DNA of 64,000 nucleotides from Macrothele yani (lineage: Eukaryota > Arthropoda > Arachnida > Araneae > Macrothelidae), in contig CM076996.1 in NCBI GenBank assembly GCA_039090855.1, positions 52,046,469-52,110,468 on the forward strand. The letters are read 5' to 3'. Position 1 is the stretch's first letter; the number at the start of each line of letters is the position of its first letter. The notes below the pieces were generated by a model. It worked only from the letters and a program-made list of their open reading frames with translations, searched no databases and was not told where the DNA came from. Below, piece after piece: positions 21,254 to 32,289 of this stretch. Position numbers and translations under genes: made by a program.

Positions 21254-22119
21254 TATTGTCATCTGAGGGAATAAAAGGAGAGGAAAGAAAAGTGGTGTAG
21301 AAATAGGAAGGGAATGATATCAAGAGAAAGAAAAACTAAGCAAAGATTGCTGTGCAGCTGCAGAGTCAACAAAAGACGAATATCGCCATGGAACTTGTTG
21401 AGAAGAAAGCAACACAAGAGGAAAATTGAGCTGATGTTCTAGCAAGTACGAAAAAGAGAGAGAGAGAGATGTGTTTGAAACAGTGTCTTTTAAAATCACT
21501 TTATTTTGTTTTGAATTCAATAATTTTATCTTGTGAATACAGTGAAGCATTCCATCTTGCTTGTGCTGCTTTATAATAATTCACACTTTCTTGTTGCATG
21601 TTCTGATTTTTTTATGCCCGATTAAAAAGTTCAGGTTTTTTGTTTCTTGGTCAGTCTCATATATGGTATATATGTATATTATGACTTACGAACTTCACAT
21701 ATTACGTAACAACTGATGCACCCTGGGAACTCGTTCCCTTGTATTTGGTGGTATGTCGGCGCAATGCTATCTGTGTTTTGCCTGATGATGGGCTTGAGGC
21801 AAGCCAGAAAGATCTTGCATGTGTCATTTTAACCTATTGTAGCTAGTGATTTTAATTGTATACAAAGTTTGTCTTTTACTTTACAATTGAATATTCATGG
21901 TTCGCTGATTATCTTGAATCGACAGCTTACTTACCTTTAAATTGTTTCACCTGCACAAAATTTTCTTCCTTCATGTCCAAGTATTTTGCTACTAAGTTTC
22001 ACATTTTTGCTGTAACAAATAAAAATCTTGTGACAGACGAGGCATTACTTTTAGGATGCCCTTTGAGTTGGAGATTGGATGTACAGTGATTACCAATAAC
22101 CAGGTGGAGAGGCATTTTA

Positions 22120-23110
22120 GTATGGAATATGTCCACGCCGAACTGCGATGCAGCTCTCACAGCATCATGCCATGCTGATCACCAAGTGATCCATCCAGGA
22201 GTTCTTGAGGCAAATTGGCCTACTCCTTCCTCGGAGCCTGGATAAGGCCCTGCTTGTTTTCTGGAGGGGTGTTCGAGCACCAATGCATCTCCCCATTGCG
22301 CCCCAGATGTGTTGGATGGGGTAAAGTATGTGAAGCATGCTGGCCAGTCAATGCAATGAATATCCTTGGTTTCCGGAAGTCTCTGTTCTGCTCTTGTACA
22401 TTGAGACATCATGATGTCATCCATGAACAGAAAGTCTTCACCTACAGCACTATGAAATAATTTAACATAATGTAGAAGAACTTTATTGCAATATTGTTTG
22501 TCTGTCACAGTCCCATTTTCATGCATTTGTAGCTCAGTGCGTCCATAAATCATGATGCTACCACACACTGCCATTTCTGTCCCTTTCTTGCACATTCTCA
22601 CTCTGGTATGCAGTACCATTTTCATGCCAGATCAACAGATGTCTAGAATCTGAGAACATAGACTGAAACAACTTTCATCTGTGAAGAGTACATTGGCCCA
22701 CTGATGATGTATCCAATTTCTGAGGATACAACACCAATGAAAACATGCTCTACGTTGGGCTCTGGATAGAGGGACGCAGACTACAGGCCTTTGGGCATAT
22801 AGCCCTATATGTTGAAGATGTCTTGCCACAGGTTATTGGTATATCCACGTTCCTGGGCTAGAATGGAGGTGACTCACAGGCTGACTAAAAGTGGTACGGC
22901 AATTATGTTTTGCTATTACAACTAAAAATCTGTCTTCATGCATCGTAGTAGAGCCAGAGTGAACTCCTAGCATGCATCTGGAACACATTCCTTTGGTTTG
23001 AAATGTCACCCAGAGCCTGGATACTACACCTACACTATGCACGATTCCAAACTCCGTGGCAACATCACTCACTTGGCAGCCTTCATCCAGCTTCCCTATA
23101 ATTCATCCCC
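22120..23110 (-). pseudogene. Tc1-like transposase of the 14553-26034 element, C-terminal two-thirds
   Basis: The minus-strand transposase reads from the hAT insertion point downstream in three main segments. The first is a helix-turn-helix region with MSDVATEFGIVHSVGVVSRLW. The second has RRACFHWCCILRNW and VLFTDESCFSL, which holds the first catalytic Asp near 22690. The third has a degenerate second Asp region FLFMDD (about 22430) and an altered third block TPSNTSGAQWGDAL where PDLNPIEH-type sequence is expected. Frameshifts separate the segments. The extreme N-terminus lies to the right of the hAT at 25778 onward. It is inactive. Confidence 0.75.
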
Positions 23111-23128
23111 ATGTGAAATCATCTAGGT

Positions 23129-25769
23129 CAGTGTTTCTCAAAGTGTGTTCTGCGGAACCCCAGGGTTCCACGACGGCCCTCCAGGGGTTCTGCAAGCAGT
23201 TCGTAAAACCTCGCCGAAATTTTCAAGAAAATATGTTAATTCCATATTTTTCCCGATGACAGCCTTAACCAACCAATTCTTCGCAACCATTAAAAAAAAA
23301 ACAGGAAAAAAGATGTGACAGAGAGTCATGAAAACCACGTAAGACAGAACATCTCAAAGAAGGGGTTCAAAAAGATTGAGGGAAGAGTCAAAACAGTTTG
23401 GCGCTTGAAACGCTGATTAGGCGATTTATGGCCTTCACTGTTGCCTACGTCTAGACGGCTGTAGAGTGCTGGAGAAGCAAGAATTTGCTGCGTAGTTTTG
23501 GCCTGTCAATATTAGTCAGTGTGTGCTTGTTGAACTATGCTCTCTACTCCGCTTAACGTTAGAAATGGATCGTTGGCCTAAACAGGGTACGTTAAAATGT
23601 TCAAGTTCTGAAATTTTTGAGTCGAATTCTCTATCAGTACCTAGTACTTCTCATATAGATGAGAATGATAATGACCAAGAAACAAAAGAATTTGCTTCAG
23701 TTCAAGAGAATGATACATGTTCTGGAAGGTGTGATCAAGATAAAACTGCCAAATTTGCAAAAAGAAGAAAGTATGATAAGAGCATATTGGTTTCGGATTT
23801 ATGAATGCTGATGATAATCCGCAGTGTGTCGTATGCTGCAAAGTTTATCATAATAGTTCAATGGCACCTGCCAGACCGCGACGCCATTTGGAGACGACGC
23901 ATCAAGGGCTCAAAGATAAGAATGTTGATTTTTTTGTGCGCAAGCGTGATGAACTTTTAAAATGAAAAAATATATTTTTCATGCAGCACATACAGCGAAT
24001 GAAAAATCTACAGAGGCTTCCTTTTTAGTAAGCTATTAAATAGCACGAGCAAGTGAACCTCATACAATAGCAGATAATCTAATCAAGCCATGTGCAATTG
24101 ACATGGTAAAGTGTATACTTTGTGAAAAATCTCGGCCAAAGCAATATAGAAAATTCTGCTATCAAATTATACAGTGCTTCGCCGAGTGAAGGAAATAGCA
24201 GGCAGCGTAAAAGAGGAACTTATTTTTCGCATCAAGTCTTGCGATTTTGCTTTGCAAATGGATGAGTCTAAAGACATGTCAGGTCTCACGATATTGCTCG
24301 TCTTTGTAAAATATCCATATGAAGCATCTCTAGCAGAAGATCTTCTTTTATGAAAGCCGCTAACAGCTCGTGCAACTGCAGCAGAGATCTTCTATATCTT
24401 AAATTCTTTCTTTGAAGAATATGAAATTTTGTGGGAAAATTGCTTTGATATTTGTACAGATGGTGCTAAAGCTATAGTGGGTAAAACATCTGGTGTTGTT
24501 GCACGCATTAAAATGATTGCAAAGCACTGTACCAGTAGTCACTGTATGCTTCTTAGGTAAGCTCTTGCTGCGAAAAATTTTCTTCTCCATCTAAAATGTG
24601 CCCTGGATGAAGTAGTTAAAATGATAAACTTCATAAAAGCCCGTCCTCTGAATAATAGATTGTTTAAAATCGTGTGCAATGATATGGGAAGTGTGCATAC
24701 GTCATTGCTTCTACACACGGAAGTAAGGTGGTTATCTCGAGGTAAAATATTGGAACGCTTTTTTGAACTTCGAGCTGAAGTGCATGCTTTCTTCATAGAT
24801 AACCACTTTTATTTGGAAGATCGATTAAATGATACAGAGTGGTTATTTCGAGTGGCTTATCTATCTGATATTTTCTCAAAACTGAATGAACTCAACCTTG
24901 CACTTCAAGGAAAACAAATTGATGTATTCACTACCAAAGACAAAATTGTGGCATTTAAAAAAAGCTACAATTTTGGACCAGTTGTGTCCGCAGCCACGAA
25001 CTTGATTGCTTTTCAACCGTGAGAAACTTTCTGTCAGAGTTGGACTGAGAAATAGAAAACAAACAATATGATGAAATCACCCGACATCTGGAAGCTCTCC
25101 ATGATTCAATGAGTCACTATTTTCCTGATGAGCAGCACGAAAAAATAAAAGTCAATTATGGATTAAAATCCATTTGTTATAAATGAGAAACCTCCTTGCT
25201 TTTCATCTAATGAATGTGAAAAATTTATTGAACTGACGTCAGATACTTCAGTGACATCTTTTTATAAAATAGTTCCAGTGGCAGAATTTTGGTGCAGTTT
25301 GAAAGGAGAATATCCATTATTATTGCAGAAAGCTGTGTCAGTACCCTTACCATTTTGCGGCAACCTATCTGTGTGAATCTGGCTTTTCTGTGTATGCCTC
25401 AACAAAAACTAAGTAGCAGAATAAGCTGAATGCGGAGCCCCATATAAGATTACATTTTTCTTCGATAGAACCAAATTTTAAAGAATTAAGTGGCAATAAA
25501 AAGCAAAGCCAATCATCACATTAATATTTTTCATTAATGAATACTTGCATCATTGGCATAATAAATTTTCTTTGCTCTACATTACCTTTTTGTAAGTATT
25601 GCCTTTTTATTAATTGCTTATTTTTTTTCATTTTATTTTTATTTCAAATCAGTGATAAATAATAGGCATATAGGTACATTAACTTTTTAAATGGTCTTTA
25701 TAGAGGGGTTCCATTGCTAGACATTGTAGGAAAAAGGGTTCCACAGGCTAAAAAGTTTGAGAACCACTG
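23129..25769 (+). mobile_element. hAT transposon (ZBED5/SCAND3-like) with 8-bp TSD
   Basis: The ends CAGTGTTTCTCAAAGTGTG (23129) and AAAGTTTGAGAACCACTG (to 25769) form the typical CAGTGGTTCTCAAA hAT terminal repeat. ATCTAGGT flanks both ends exactly (23121-23128, 25770-25777), an 8-bp duplication diagnostic of hAT. It sits inside the N-terminal part of the Tc1 transposase. The 2.64-kb body carries one long decayed transposase on the + strand. Confidence 0.92.
23564..25510 (+). pseudogene. hAT transposase, ZBED5/SCAND3-like, decayed
   Basis: The start MDRWPKQGTLK at 23564 is followed by an acidic, low-complexity N-terminus and a damaged zinc-finger region (about 23815-23960, with RRHLETTHQGL in one frame). 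The central catalytic region shows ALQMDESKDMSG (about 24255), NCFDICTDGAKAIVGK (about 24440) and the conserved HTEVRWLSRGKILERFFELR (about 24715-24775). A C-terminal piece contains FIELTSDTSVTSFYKIVPVAEFW (about 25220-25295). Many stops and frameshifts occur, with the longest open run at 24621-25022. This family is widely domesticated in vertebrates, but this copy is dead. Confidence 0.85.
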
Positions 25770-26064
25770 ATCTAGGTGATGTCTTTGAGACATAATGTAA
25801 ATTACACGTTCATACCTTTATGCCTTCACGTCCAGATTTTCCTTCAAACACGTCGCTTACTGCACCCTTTTCTCTTTTATCTGTTTAAGTGATACTACAT
25901 GACCCCTGTGTGCACGATTCAACATTTTGCATGGGCACATCCTCAGTTATGCAAATTGCCACAAGCTATTGTGTCGGATTTTGTGTTTATATCCTTTTGA
26001 AATAGTGTTCATCCTTAGGTTTTGGGCACCAGTGTATAACAGTTGACCTTGTTGTTTGAGAATT

Positions 26065-27040
26065 ACAGGGTTATTCAGAAAGAATCATCCAATTTCAAAA
26101 ATTTGTATTTCTAAATATTAACAACACAAAATGATAATACATCAATGCAAAGGAAAAAGTCTAAGTTTTTTTTACAAATGTTCGATATGACTTCCTTTAG
26201 TCACATGTATAATGTCAACACGATATGAAAATTCCTTCCAAACATGGTCTAATGTGCCATTGGTAACTGTTTCTTAAAGCAGCAGAAATCCGTTGTTTAA
26301 GGTCGCATAGAGTTGTGGGCAAAGGAGGCACAAACACCAGATCTTTTACATACCCCCAAAGGAAGAAATCACATGGGGTCATACAGGTGACCGAGGAGGC
26401 CAGCTGTGTAACACCAAGTCATCTGGTCCACTCCGACCAATCCAACTGCGGGGTAACTCTTGCATGTAAAGGCAGAAGTTCAGTCGTTGTAGCTCATCAC
26501 AAGGCTTCAGTGCTTGCAAGTTATGCAATTTGCATGGCTTGTTACACAATTTTCCCCTCAACAAACGCCAAACAGTAGGCTGAGAAAATCCCCAGTTCTC
26601 GACTAGCGCGAATGGTTGATTTCTTTGAGTTGCATAGAAAAGTTTCTCACTTTTTCAACATTCTCTGCAGATACACCTGGTTGCCCTGGACTTTTTCCTT
26701 TACAAAGACAGCCAATGTCCTTGAACTGATGATACCACCTGTGAATACTCTGAGCCGTCGGTGGATTAATTTGGTACTTTCTACGAAATTCACGCTGAAT
26801 GGTGATTACCGACTGACATCGTGCAAACGAGAGCACACAAAAAGCTTTCTGTGGACTAGATCCCATTTTCACTTCTTCCTCAAAAGAGCTTCATAAACAA
26901 CACACTAGCACCATCTGTTGTGCATAATCTAAAACTTAGACATTTTCCCTTTACATTGATGTATTATTTATCATTCTGTGTTGTTAATTTTTCGAAATAT
27001 AAATTTTTGAAATTGGACGATTCTTTCTGAATAACCCTGT
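26065..27040 (-). mobile_element. Internally deleted IS630/Tc1-mariner-type element
   Basis: The ends match over about 45 bp: CAGGGTTATTCAGAAAGAAT from 26065, and its reverse complement ends at 27040. TA lies on both sides (26063-26064, 27041-27042). The 976-bp body keeps the N-terminus and the C-terminus of the transposase but lacks the middle, so it is a non-autonomous deletion derivative. It lies 30 bp beyond the right end of the Tc1 nest. Confidence 0.85.
26200..26872 (-). pseudogene. Transposase with N-terminal HTH (DUF4817-like), core deleted
   Basis: On the minus strand from 26872, MKMGSSPQKAFCVLSFARC leads into a helix-turn-helix with REFRRKYQINPPTAQSIHRWYHQF, GCLCKGKSPGQPG and VRNFSMQLKEINHSR. 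This order is typical of arthropod mariner-like proteins with a DUF4817 head. The frame then shifts into FSQPTVWRLLRGKL and, after a gap, SWPPRSPV and DFFLWGYVKD-like sequence in broken frames near 26290-26400, the end of a DDE domain. The first and second catalytic Asp regions are missing. Confidence 0.7.
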
Positions 27041-27216
27041 ATTCTGAATTCCACAGTAATTGTGTATATGCTGGTTTCATGTTCTCAGCTTATAGGAACA
27101 CACTTTCTTTATCAGCAGACATTATCAAAAGGTAGGAGGAGAGCACAAAATGAAGTCCTTAAATTCAAAACTGTGTTATCACCCTTTCTGACCTGGAGAG
27201 AGATTTTTTTTATTCT

Positions 27217-28170
27217 CTTTAATAATAGCTCTGTAGAATTACATATTCCTATCTAGGTACCTACTGTTAGGAAATGGGTGCAATATTGAGAAAAAGTTAA
27301 ATATGATTTACTGTGGCTATTTAGCCACGGAGGGAACTGTTTTGTGGTTTCCAAGAAAAAAAAAAATTTGTAGCTCTCAACTATTGCAAATCTTTTTAAG
27401 TCTTCTAAAGTTAACCATATTACATTTCACTTTCAGAAACTGTTTTTAAAGACAGATGGATGTCAGGAATTGTTTTTTCAAAAAGACCTGCTCTAAATCT
27501 CTCAGCTGGTATTCCAAACCTTAAAATAAAATTTTCATTTTCAGAACTGTTTTTATTCACTCACTGTTATTACCTTCATCTGTAAATATTGTTTTATTTC
27601 TCCATTCTTACATTTTTGGATCATTCACTGAGGTGAGTGAGTCATGTTCACTCTAAAAGCTGATTGAATTTACGAATTTAACTGTTCATAACTACTTGAT
27701 TCTCTTTAATAGTAGCTCTGTAGAATTACATATTCATATCTAGGTACCTACTGTTAGGAAATGCGTGCAAAAAAGTAAAATATGATTTACTGTGGCTATT
27801 TAGCCACAGAGGGAACTATTTTGTGGTTTCCAAGAAAAAACAAAAACATTGTAGCTCTCAACTATTGCAAATCTTTTTAAGTCTTCTAAAGTTAACCATA
27901 TTACATTTCACTTTCAGAAACTGTATTTAAAGACAGATAGATGTCAGGAATTGTTTTTTAAAAAAAACCTGCTCTAAATCTCTCAGCTGGTATTCCAAAC
28001 CTTAAAATAAAATTTTCATTTTCAGAACTGTTTTTCTTCCCTCACTGATATTACCTTTCATCTGTAAATATTGTTTTTTTCTCCATTCTTACATTTCTTG
28101 GATCATTCACCGAGGTGAGTGAGGCATATTCACTCTAAAAGCTGATTGAATTTACACATTTGACTGTTCA
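27217..28170. repeat. Tandem direct duplication, two ~480-bp copies
   Basis: Copy 1 (about 27217-27701) and copy 2 (about 27702-28170) are highly similar across their whole length. Both carry TAGCTCTGTAGAATTACATA, ATCTAGGTACCTACTGTTAG, TTACTGTGGCTATTTAGCCAC and AGCTGATTGAATTTAC. No coding capacity is seen. Differences are scattered substitutions and A-run lengths. Confidence 0.85.
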
Positions 28171-28887
28171 GAGCTATGGAGCGCAGAATAATAATAATAA
28201 AAAAAAAGTCATATCGCTCTCTTTTCTGATATTGACTAAATGCCTTTCATTTAAGTACTGATACAGACTTATAACACAATTTGTCAGTTCCTCTCATGTA
28301 GTTATTGTATTTCTGAACAGTGGATGGTTGCATTTTATTTTCGCTTTTTCCTCAAGTTACATTTAGGTAGTTTTGTTATCTAACTGTACAGCAGTTGACA
28401 GGAGAAGCACATGTGCTCTCTTTCCACTGTTGGCAGCAGCAATCGTAAAACCCAGAGGACAGTGTTTTGTTTTACTGACAGCAAATTTGTTATGAAAGGA
28501 CACAGGCTATAATTCTATGTCCCACTCCCCAGATTCTTTCTGTCGTAAGTTTTCTTAAATTACATAGTGCATTAAACAAGAGAGATACTTGGGAAATAGT
28601 TATTTATATAAACATGGCACCCTCTAGACAGGCAGTTTCCTGTAATTTAGTAATTTTGTTGCAACTGAGTAGACTCATCCTTGCTCTTGAATTTTAGCTT
28701 TTTAGAAGTGTCCTTGCATCCTTGTCTACAGGTCAAATAATTTAACACTGAGTTACATGGAATTTGTGACACCCATGGTGGAAATGTTTGTTTAACAAAA
28801 TGAAAGGATCCCTATAAATATTTTGAAATGTAGAAGAAGAAGAAAAAAGTTTTGGGTATGTTATGCCTACTTTTAGCTGTGTTTGAA
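28171..28887. other. No gene recognised
   Basis: AT-rich spacer, with an AAT run at 28188-28205. No ORF with domains and no terminal repeats were seen. Confidence 0.35.
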
Positions 28888-28975
28888 GTATTAACCGTTA
28901 CCATCAGTGAAAAAAAGAAAAAGAGGACAAAAAACAAAAACAAAAACAAAATGGTATTAACCGTTACCATCAGTG
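28888..28975. repeat. 22-bp direct repeat flanking a 44-bp A-rich insert
   Basis: The 22-mer at 28888-28909 (starting GTATTAACCGTT) recurs perfectly at 28954-28975. Between them is a 44-bp tract of A with scattered G and C (AAAAACAAAAACAAAA type). This is what a target site duplication around a retrotransposed tail looks like. Confidence 0.75.
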
Positions 28976-30364
28976 CAGTTTTGTAAGTAAATTTTCTACA
29001 ATTGAAAAGAATGCAGCTTGTCAGTTTTCAAAATATTCTCAAATAAAGTTTGTAATAGAGATTTTGACTTTTTCAGCATATGATGACAATTGTTAAAGAA
29101 TAATCAAAATTCAAACATAATGACATCAGGAAAATAAAGGTGCTGCTTAAAAAGTTCATTATGATTTGCCTTAGAGAAATGAAATGTTTGTTTTGCTGTG
29201 TGCAAAGGTGCATTAACTTTAGTGCAACATTAAACCTCTTATATGTGGATCTCTTGCAAAACCATAGGAAAGTATTCTGTGATGTACCAGTTAAGGGTAA
29301 CTGCCATCCAGTGTAATGGTTTTGAAGAAACCAGCACTTCCAGTGAACATCATTTCATTGCACATTGTGTTTTCATCAGTACATCTTCAGGGATCCACAT
29401 GCAGATCTCATGATGGATAAAGGCATAATTAAAGGGTATGGTAAGTTTCATCACATACTACTGTCTTTGAAATAATGCAGTAGTCAATGCTTTGTAACAT
29501 TTGTAAGATTCCTTGACTGATTCTGACATTCTTTACTCTTTGAAATGCAGTCAAATTCTGTGGCATCCAGCATGAAGCATTTCTTTATTTAACGAAGTTT
29601 GTCATGCAAAATTGTACACTGCTGCAGACTGCTCATATACATACAAGTTCCTCTATTATTTTGTAACTGCATCTTTCATCAGATTTCAGAGTTTTCACAG
29701 CATTTTTACTTTTAGAAGTTATCACCAAGCTAGGTCTTCTATGGAACTTGATCCTGGGCGAGTCTCGACGTCTCTGAAATTCCTTAAACCCAGGGTTTGG
29801 ATGGGTCATGTATGCGGCATATTCGGAAACACCATTTGTGAATATTTTTGCTGAAACTCTGTGGTTGTGATATCATGCATGTGCACTGACTTCCCTCACT
29901 TGTGGGCAAGCCACATACGCCATTACAAGAACATAGATCGTGTTTGCATGTTGTTCTATGCGTTTAACATGTACATTTTTTCCATGGCTTTAAATTATGC
30001 ATGATAAGACCTAAAAAGCCATGGAAATCTTGGAAAAGTGATGGAAATTGGGAAAAAGTCGGAGAAAATATCTAAAGCCATAGAAAAAACGTACTGTAAT
30101 TTTCTTTTCTTTCTTTTTTAATACAGAGCTGACATGGACAAACATTTGCTTCTTACAAGAATTGCTTTTTTCCCCCCTATCAGCAAGAAACTATGAATAC
30201 TATGCTGGGAGTTAAGAACAAAGCTAAATGTAATTACATTTTTGCTGTATCACAAGTTTTATTGCTCACTGGAATCTGCAGACTCCAAATACATGCCATA
30301 CATCTTTTCTTTTTATAAGTAATGTTCATAATTTGCATGATATGTAGCACAAAAAAGTTCATTT
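28976..30364. other. No gene recognised; E1-family-like repeat near 30005-30085
   Basis: The stretch is non-coding apart from short ORFs without domains. The segment 30005-30085 has repeated CCATGGAAAT and TTGGAAAA units resembling the internal repeat of E1 and E2, which suggests a fragment of that family. Confidence 0.35.
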
Positions 30365-30375
30365 ATCATGATGTT

Positions 30376-30605
30376 ATAGCCAGTCTGATGGCTGAGTGGT
30401 CAGAGGAACTGGGTTCTGGCTAGTCACCTGAGTTTGGCACAGGTTCAAGTCCTGTACAAGGCACTGTTGACGTGCTTGTCTTTCAGCCCTGGCTGTCCTG
30501 CATCCTTGGTATCAGTGTCCCCAAATTAGGGGTAAGTGACTGCTTGTGGGTCCGTAAGCCCCCCTCCTAAATAATGCAACAACAATAGTAATAATAATAA
30601 TAATA
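30376..30605 (+). mobile_element. tRNA-derived SINE with TSD
   Basis: The head resembles a class II (Leu/Ser-like) tRNA. An A-box-like TGGCTGAGTGGTCA lies at 30391 and a B-box-like GGTTCAAGTCC at 30443, which together form an internal RNA polymerase III promoter. A tRNA-unrelated body follows, then a tail of AAT/ATA repeats (about 30578-30605). ATCATGATGTT flanks both ends (30365-30375, 30606-30616). The length of 230 bp is typical of SINEs. The tail is microsatellite, not poly(A), which suggests mobilisation by an RTE- or CR1-like LINE. It is not a functional tRNA gene because the body and tail continue past the tRNA part. Confidence 0.88.
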
Positions 30606-30616
30606 ATCATGATGTT

Positions 30617-30849
30617 CTGTGGGAAGCCCCATGTTGTTCATGTGTTTGGCAATCTACAAAAGTTCAGGAACCATCAGAACTTTTATTTTTTTTATTTTTT
30701 AGAAATTTCATATTTTTTTTTTGCAAAACTTAAGTTCTCATTTACCAAACAACATTGCAATGTTTATGCCTGTATTTATTCATAAAGGGTGATATTCAGG
30801 TTGTTTTGGCATGAGGTCTCAAAATGCTCTGCAGCAAAACTGCACCTCC
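30617..30849. other. Short spacer, no gene
   Basis: AT-rich with T-runs at 30688-30722. Nothing recognisable. Confidence 0.3.
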
Positions 30850-32010
30850 TAGCCAGTCCTACACTGGAAGGACAGTTTATTTTACACTCCTGCCTAATAA
30901 AGTGTGCATCCTCCTCTTTCCCTTACAACAGCAGCAACATGGTTGTGGACTCAGGCATTGGAAGCATTTACCAGGCATTGGAAGCATTTAGGTGGTATTA
31001 CACCCTATGATTTCAGGAAAGCCATTTGTAAAGCAACAAGAGTTGACAGCTGTTAAATTTGGTCTTGGATGTGTTGTTTCACTTAGTCACACAGGTGCCC
31101 AATTGGGTTCAAATCTGGAGAATGAATGGGTTATACACAAGGGTTGTGAACTCAATGGAAATCTCTTCCAACTGGTCTTTTGCCAAATGGGAGATACAAG
31201 ATGGGGCTTTGTTTTTTTGAAAGAAGGCATCCTGCTGTGGGAAGTAAAAGCTATGAACTGTTGTAGGTGGTTGGTGAATACATCAGCATAGCCTTATGCA
31301 GTGATTATTGTCTCAATAGGTACAAGCAGGCCCAAGTTGTCCCATGCAAATATGCCCAGAACATTGTACCACCTCCACCAGCCTGTAATGCCCAGATTTG
31401 ACAAATGAAGTCCATGGCCACATGTGGTTTATGCCCCCCCCCCCCAATCAGTGTATTATAGTTGGAACTTTGATCTGTTCGACTAGGCTACCTATATCCA
31501 GTCTTCCATGGTCCAACGGTGATGTTCCATTGCCCTCCGCAGCCTCATGGCCCAGTGATCTGCTGTTGACGAGGGTATTCAATGTGGACAATGGCTGCTG
31601 TAGTCCAGTCATGTTATCATACATTGAATGGTTTTCCCACAACTTTTTTAGGTGCTCTGTCATTGAGTATTGTTGTTTCTGACATTATGATACAGGACAG
31701 GTGGCATTCACTTCAAACATCAATAGTGCTATTATGGACACATTTTCCCCGCAGCTGCTTGTTATCCTGCTACACACATGCAACTGTTGCACGCAGAAAT
31801 CCCAGATGTTCTGCAGTCATAAAGATGGAGCATCCCATCTTCCTTGAACCAGAAATCTGCCCACGCAAGTTGTAGGTAGGTATCTGACCTATTAATAGCC
31901 CACAGGGGCTTTTGACTAGCCACATTATTGTGGTGAGATAGGGCACGTTTGTGGTGAGTTTGGTGTGGATGATAAATTGTGCTTTCAGTGTATGTGCTTT
32001 CATTGTAGTT
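30850..32010 (-). pseudogene. Tc1-like transposase, strongly decayed
   Basis: Minus-strand pieces in different frames follow Tc1 order. A helix-turn-helix start has ISGSRKMGCSIFMTAEHLGFLRATVACV (about 31870-31780). A middle region has MYDNMTGLQQPLSTLNTLVNSRSLGHEAAEGNG (about 31630-31540). Then comes HVAMDFICQIWALQAGGGTMFWAYLHGTTW (about 31420-31330). A third catalytic block, PDLNPIGHLCDQVKQHI, lies near 31110-31060, with Gly where the catalytic Glu belongs. Terminal repeats were not located. The element has no intact frame and is an old copy. Confidence 0.65.
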
Positions 32011-32289
32011 ATCAGCTTGTTGGATAACAGTTGGCTTGTAAATAATGTCTGTCAGTGGGTACATTCATTGTCAGAGTGTAATTGTATAACTAGGTATTTC
32101 AAAATGGCTTAAATAGTGGGTGTGTTTATGCTCATATGCATGTGTATACTAGCAAGGGTCACACTGCTGATTGCATTCTTCGCATTTTGTGAAAAAAGTC
32201 GTTTTGGTGATGGATAAAAAGTTTTGGCAAAAATATTGGTGTCTACCTTTTTTTATTCATAATATTAATAAATGATTCAAAATATGAAT

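Larger units (their letters stand above)
20224..21665. mobile_element. E3: 6-bp-TSD transposon with ACGGAAGT array
   Basis: GTATAT flanks both ends (20218-20223, 21666-21671), and the intact PLE1 arm near 18540-18590 shows the empty site. The ends CATACATGAGA (20224) and TCTCATATATG (to 21665) are weakly inverted. The body holds about five copies of a ~150-200-bp unit centred on AAAACGGAAGT and CGAAGATTTCTCCCG (20385-21075), then a 59-bp-arm hairpin (21126-21253). No transposase is present. E4 and the 41.6-kb region share the array, so these form a family. Confidence 0.75.
15966..21972. mobile_element. PLE1: Penelope-like element, inverted pair with long arms
   Basis: The 11-mer ATGTCCAAGTA at 15955-15965 and 21973-21983 is the target duplication. 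Inside, two 5'-truncated Penelope copies lie head to head, meeting near 19487. The outer arms are mutually inverted: 15966-16050 plus 18459-18600 on the left, 20180-20223 plus 21666-21854 on the right. About 118 bp (21855-21972) lie beyond the right arm only. Two younger transposons, E2 and E3, split the arms. Each copy keeps the end of the reverse transcriptase and a GIY-YIG nuclease domain. Inverted organisation and 5' truncation are known features of Penelope-like elements. Confidence 0.82.
14752..22065 (+). mobile_element. Mariner element split by a Penelope-like element
   Basis: The left end CAAGGGGCATCCTGAAAGTAATGC (14752) and right end GCATTACTTTTAGGATGCCCTTTG (to 22065) are mariner-type inverted repeats. 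TA precedes the left end; AG stands where TA is expected on the right. The Penelope element at 15966-21972 plus one copy of its 11-bp TSD accounts for the excess length. Rejoined, the mariner is about 1.30 kb, the canonical size. It sits in the 3' part of the Tc1 element. Confidence 0.88.
14553..26034 (-). mobile_element. Tc1-like transposon hosting a nested stack
   Basis: The left terminus CACTGGTGTCCAAAACATAAGG (14553 on) is the reverse complement, with few changes, of CCTTAGGTTTTGGGCACCAGTG ending at 26034. TA flanks both ends (14551-14552, 26035-26036). The element's own sequence is about 1.5 kb, normal for Tc1, once the mariner (14752-22065) and the hAT (23129-25769) are removed. The transposase is on the minus strand between them. 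The nest therefore records an order: Tc1 first, then mariner and hAT independently. Confidence 0.85.

Noticed and set aside
30385..30460. Functional tRNA gene
   Set aside because: A- and B-box-like sequences are present, but the copy is followed by a SINE body, a microsatellite tail and a TSD, and acceptor pairing is not apparent.
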